From assembly GCF_014066305.1 (NCBI RefSeq), contig NW_023501036.1, positions 2,119,501-2,183,500 on the forward strand: a DNA stretch of 64,000 nt. The letters run 5' to 3'. This document shows, piece by piece, positions 63,527 to 64,000 of the stretch; the stretch's first letter is position 1; every line of letters starts with the position of its first letter. Source of the DNA: Letharia columbiana (Eukaryota; Ascomycota; Lecanoromycetes; Lecanorales; Parmeliaceae). The notes below the pieces were generated by a model that was not told the origin of the DNA, ran no database searches, and was given only the letters and a program-made list of their open reading frames with translations. The translations under genes were made by a program, and so were the position numbers.

Positions 63527-64000
63527 GGTCAGATGCAGGTCAGCACTCGTGATTTGATGGGATAGAATGGTGAGTAATGTAGGACTGCAGGACTGCAAGA
63601 CTGTGCAGAACTGCAGGAATGCAGGACCGCAGGGGAGACGGGAGGGGAGGGGGAGGGGGGACAAAGACTCTAAACTAAGTTATCTTGAGGTTACATGGGA
63701 AGGTTGTAGTGTCGGTCAATTCGATGCGACCAAAAACCACTCACATATCTGAGCAATAAGGTACCTGATTACTTTACTATGACTGGTGGCTACTTTTGCG
63801 GCTGTTGCGATGGCACTTTGTGACGTCATAACCGATCTGCTGATCAATTCAACTCATGCAGTTCACTTCTCCATCCAGCTTCTGAAACATCAAAAGAGCA
63901 TATAATCAGGATTCGGATGGTATTCTTGATGACAGCGGGAATAGCGGGAGTCAGTTTACCTTTTCCATGGCCCCAAACTTCTACTCATGGACTAATTACC
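63527..64000. promoter_or_regulatory. Upstream region of the esterase with ACTGCAGG low complexity
   Basis: Directly 5' of the esterase, 63580-63660 holds actgcagg/actgcaag repeats followed by a run of G and gggagg. No further gene is seen to the window end. Confidence 0.5.

Noticed and set aside
1..64000. CRISPR arrays, bacterial operons or prophage
   Set aside because: Introns, gene families and spacing are those of a filamentous fungus; no regularly spaced short repeats with unique spacers occur.

Overview
The window looks like nuclear DNA of a filamentous ascomycete (Pezizomycotina). Genes sit on both strands with no operons. Coding regions are split by short introns (about 49-118 bp) with GT..AG ends and CTAAC/CTGAC-like branch sites. 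The families are typical of these fungi: HET-domain proteins, a SesB/NB-ARC/TPR NLR-like receptor, a Clr5/ankyrin-type protein, F-box proteins, a class II hydrophobin, a thaumatin-like secreted protein and a secreted type B carboxylesterase. Genus cannot be told from this sequence; Dothideomycetes is only a guess.

Layout. 0-2.1 kb: nothing supported. 2.1-3.0: three-exon GNAT acetyltransferase. 3.0-3.85: insertion with a long hairpin and AT-rich tail between 19-bp direct repeats. 4.0-5.9: hypothetical protein and a RING protein. 7.4-9.2: intact HET protein. 9.7-11.2: membrane protein. 13.1-18.9: HET-type relic, a broken hypothetical gene and a HET gene with two single-base frameshifts. 19.7-23.5: small secreted protein and thaumatin-like protein. 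24.3-25.1: badly frameshifted GST. 26.9-28.1: GT92/DUF23-like glycosyltransferase. 29.9-32.1: two conserved-looking hypotheticals. 33-37: small HTH-like remnant and two frameshifted genes. 37.8-40.0: four-exon membrane protein with a GC-AG intron. 41.6-42.2: AT-rich island. 42.4-43.2: BED zinc finger/hAT-type ORF. 43.6-45.2: small paralogous proteins. 45.8-47.8: F-box-type genes. 49.4-49.8: class II hydrophobin. 50.1: P450 scrap. 50.9-52.0: membrane protein. 52.5-56.6: NLR-like gene. 56.7-59.6: broken Clr5/ankyrin-type gene on the opposite strand. 60.3-60.8: hAT-like miniature transposon. 61.4-63.5: five-exon carboxylesterase.

The main theme is accessory sequence linked to allorecognition and innate immunity: three HET loci, a seven-exon receptor with an N-terminal alpha/beta hydrolase (SesB-like), NB-ARC and about ten TPRs, and a Clr5/ankyrin-type neighbour, among transposon remains and tandem repeats. 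A second theme is gene decay: at least eight loci need single-base frame corrections, several in homopolymers. These are either true pseudogenes or uncorrected assembly indels, and this should be settled before any functional reading. Family names come from motif recognition by eye; no searches were run.
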